A DNA stretch of 64,000 nt. It comes from Bradyrhizobium sp. B124. GTDB lineage: Bacteria; Pseudomonadota; Alphaproteobacteria; Rhizobiales; Xanthobacteraceae. The first letter of the stretch is position 1; each line of letters starts with the position of its first letter. A program made the position numbers and the translations under genes. The DNA is taken from positions 2,914,001-2,978,000 of the forward strand of contig NZ_CP152413.1 in NCBI RefSeq assembly GCF_038967635.1, written 5' to 3'. The notes beneath the pieces are model-generated. The model saw nothing but the letters and a program-made list of their open reading frames with translations. It had not been told where the DNA came from and made no database searches. Shown in pieces: positions 63,258-64,000 of the stretch.

Positions 63258-64000
63258 ATGAAACGGGGCATCATTGTCCTTTGCCTGTGCATCGTGGCGA
63301 TGGCCGGCTATTTCACGACGGACAGATGGGCCATCCGTCACACGACGCTGACGTTCCACGACGTTCTGCGCGACGATCGCGACGTCACGGTCGAGGTCGC
63401 CGTGCGGCGCGACCGGCAAATGCAGGCGATGGCTGAGATGATCGAGCTGCCGGTCGCGATCCTGAGCCACGGCAACACCGTCAGGAACACCGAGTACTCG
63501 TTCCTCACCAATGTGTTCGCGTCACGCGGCTATCTCGTGGTCAGCATCCAGCACGATCTCGACAGCGATGCGCCGATGGTGACCAAGGTCGGCGAGGAAT
63601 ATGTCGGCCGCCGCATGCAATATAATCGCGGCGTCTTCAACATCATGTATGCGATCGACGAGCTGAAGAAGCTCTATCCGAACGCTAACTATCGCGCGCT
63701 GACGCTGATCGGCCACTCCAACGGCGGCGACATCTCGATGTTCTTCGCCAGGCAGCATCCCGACCTGGTCAAGAAGGTCGTGACGCTGGACAATCTGCGC
63801 GTCCCATTCATCACCGACAGCAAGATCAAGATCCTGTCGTTCCGCTCCAGGGATCCGGTGTTCAAGGCCGATCCGGGCGTCGTGCCTGACGACGAGACCT
63901 GCGCGAGACTCGGCATCAAGGTGGTCAGAACCGAATTCCAGCACAACGACCTCAGCGACCGCGGCCCTGACAGCGCGAAATCGTCGATCCAGGCCGGCGT
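63258..64000 (+). CDS. Alpha/beta hydrolase, C-terminus outside the window
   Basis: About 247 codons are visible. The N-terminus has a hydrophobic anchor or signal (GIIVLCLCIVAMAGYF). The nucleophile elbow is TLIGHSNGGDISMFF with Ser as nucleophile. A His-containing loop (EFQHNDLSD) may supply the catalytic His. An AGAGG site precedes the ATG. The substrate is unknown and the 3' end is missing. Confidence 0.85.
   Translation, partial: MKRGIIVLCLCIVAMAGYFTTDRWAIRHTTLTFHDVLRDDRDVTVEVAVRRDRQMQAMAEMIELPVAILSHGNTVRNTEYSFLTNVFASRGYLVVSIQHDLDSDAPMVTKVGEEYVGRRMQYNRGVFNIMYAIDELKKLYPNANYRALTLIGHSNGGDISMFFARQHPDLVKKVVTLDNLRVPFITDSKIKILSFRSRDPVFKADPGVVPDDETCARLGIKVVRTEFQHNDLSDRGPDSAKSSIQAG

Overview
The window looks like chromosomal DNA of a Bradyrhizobium-type alphaproteobacterium (Hyphomicrobiales, Nitrobacteraceae). 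Pointers are the high GC content, the circularly permuted two-piece tmRNA beside an alphaproteobacterial SspB, the Bug/TctC, TRAP and Liv transporters, and the dense small palindromic intergenic repeats. The genus is inferred; no rRNA or tRNA gene was seen to confirm it. Most of the window is ordinary core and accessory metabolism with no phage, plasmid or intact insertion sequence.

Left part (1-11053): a threonine-dehydratase-like gene (cut by the window edge) follows acetolactate synthase ilvI. The ilvI leader carries what looks like a complete transcription attenuator: promoter, a leader peptide rich in Ile/Leu/Val, alternative hairpins and a terminator. Next come miaA and serB, diverging from overlapping start codons, then hflK-hflC-DUF2065-degP (membrane protein quality control) and thyA-GNAT-folA (thymidylate and folate).

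Middle left (11180-28215): a tctB-tctA-tctC tricarboxylate-type transporter, a two-gene chromate transporter, tmRNA next to sspB (tag and tag adaptor), fumC, a DUF4169/ribbon-helix-helix pair, a VOC protein, a giant AsmA-like protein, a P450/TetR divergent pair around a perfect 34-bp palindrome, an MFS transporter, an unknown protein and a methyltransferase.

Middle right (28130-43439): a 1048-residue zinc-ribbon/cyclase/AAA/TPR regulator, a branched-chain-type ABC transporter with a LivM-LivG fusion, a TRAP transporter operon with a 2-hydroxyacid dehydrogenase divergent from a FadR-type regulator (with a perfect 25-bp operator), and a membrane-bound Cache/HAMP/cyclase protein.

The most interesting block is 43585-50607: ccdA, a DoxX protein, a secreted thioredoxin-domain protein (DUF255), two tandem small secreted Cys-Lys-Gly-repeat peptides, a DUF692 (MNIO) enzyme, a DUF2063 partner and a secreted HExxH protein. 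This is a bufferin-type (copper-buffering, Cys-modified RiPP) cluster with two precursor genes. ECF-sigma-like promoter motifs (GTAACC, about 16 nt, CGTA) precede each precursor gene, and a related motif precedes doxX.

Right part (50770-64000): a SulP transporter, a small conserved protein, a D-lactate/glycolate-type FAD oxidase, a thioesterase, DUF1328, uvrD, a Cys-rich repeat protein, an OmpA-like protein, a NodIJ-like ABC pair, a small Gly-rich secreted protein, an L,D-transpeptidase and a truncated alpha/beta hydrolase. uvrD contains a palindromic repeat element inserted in frame between helicase motifs II and III. At least three families of palindromic repeats recur in intergenic gaps.
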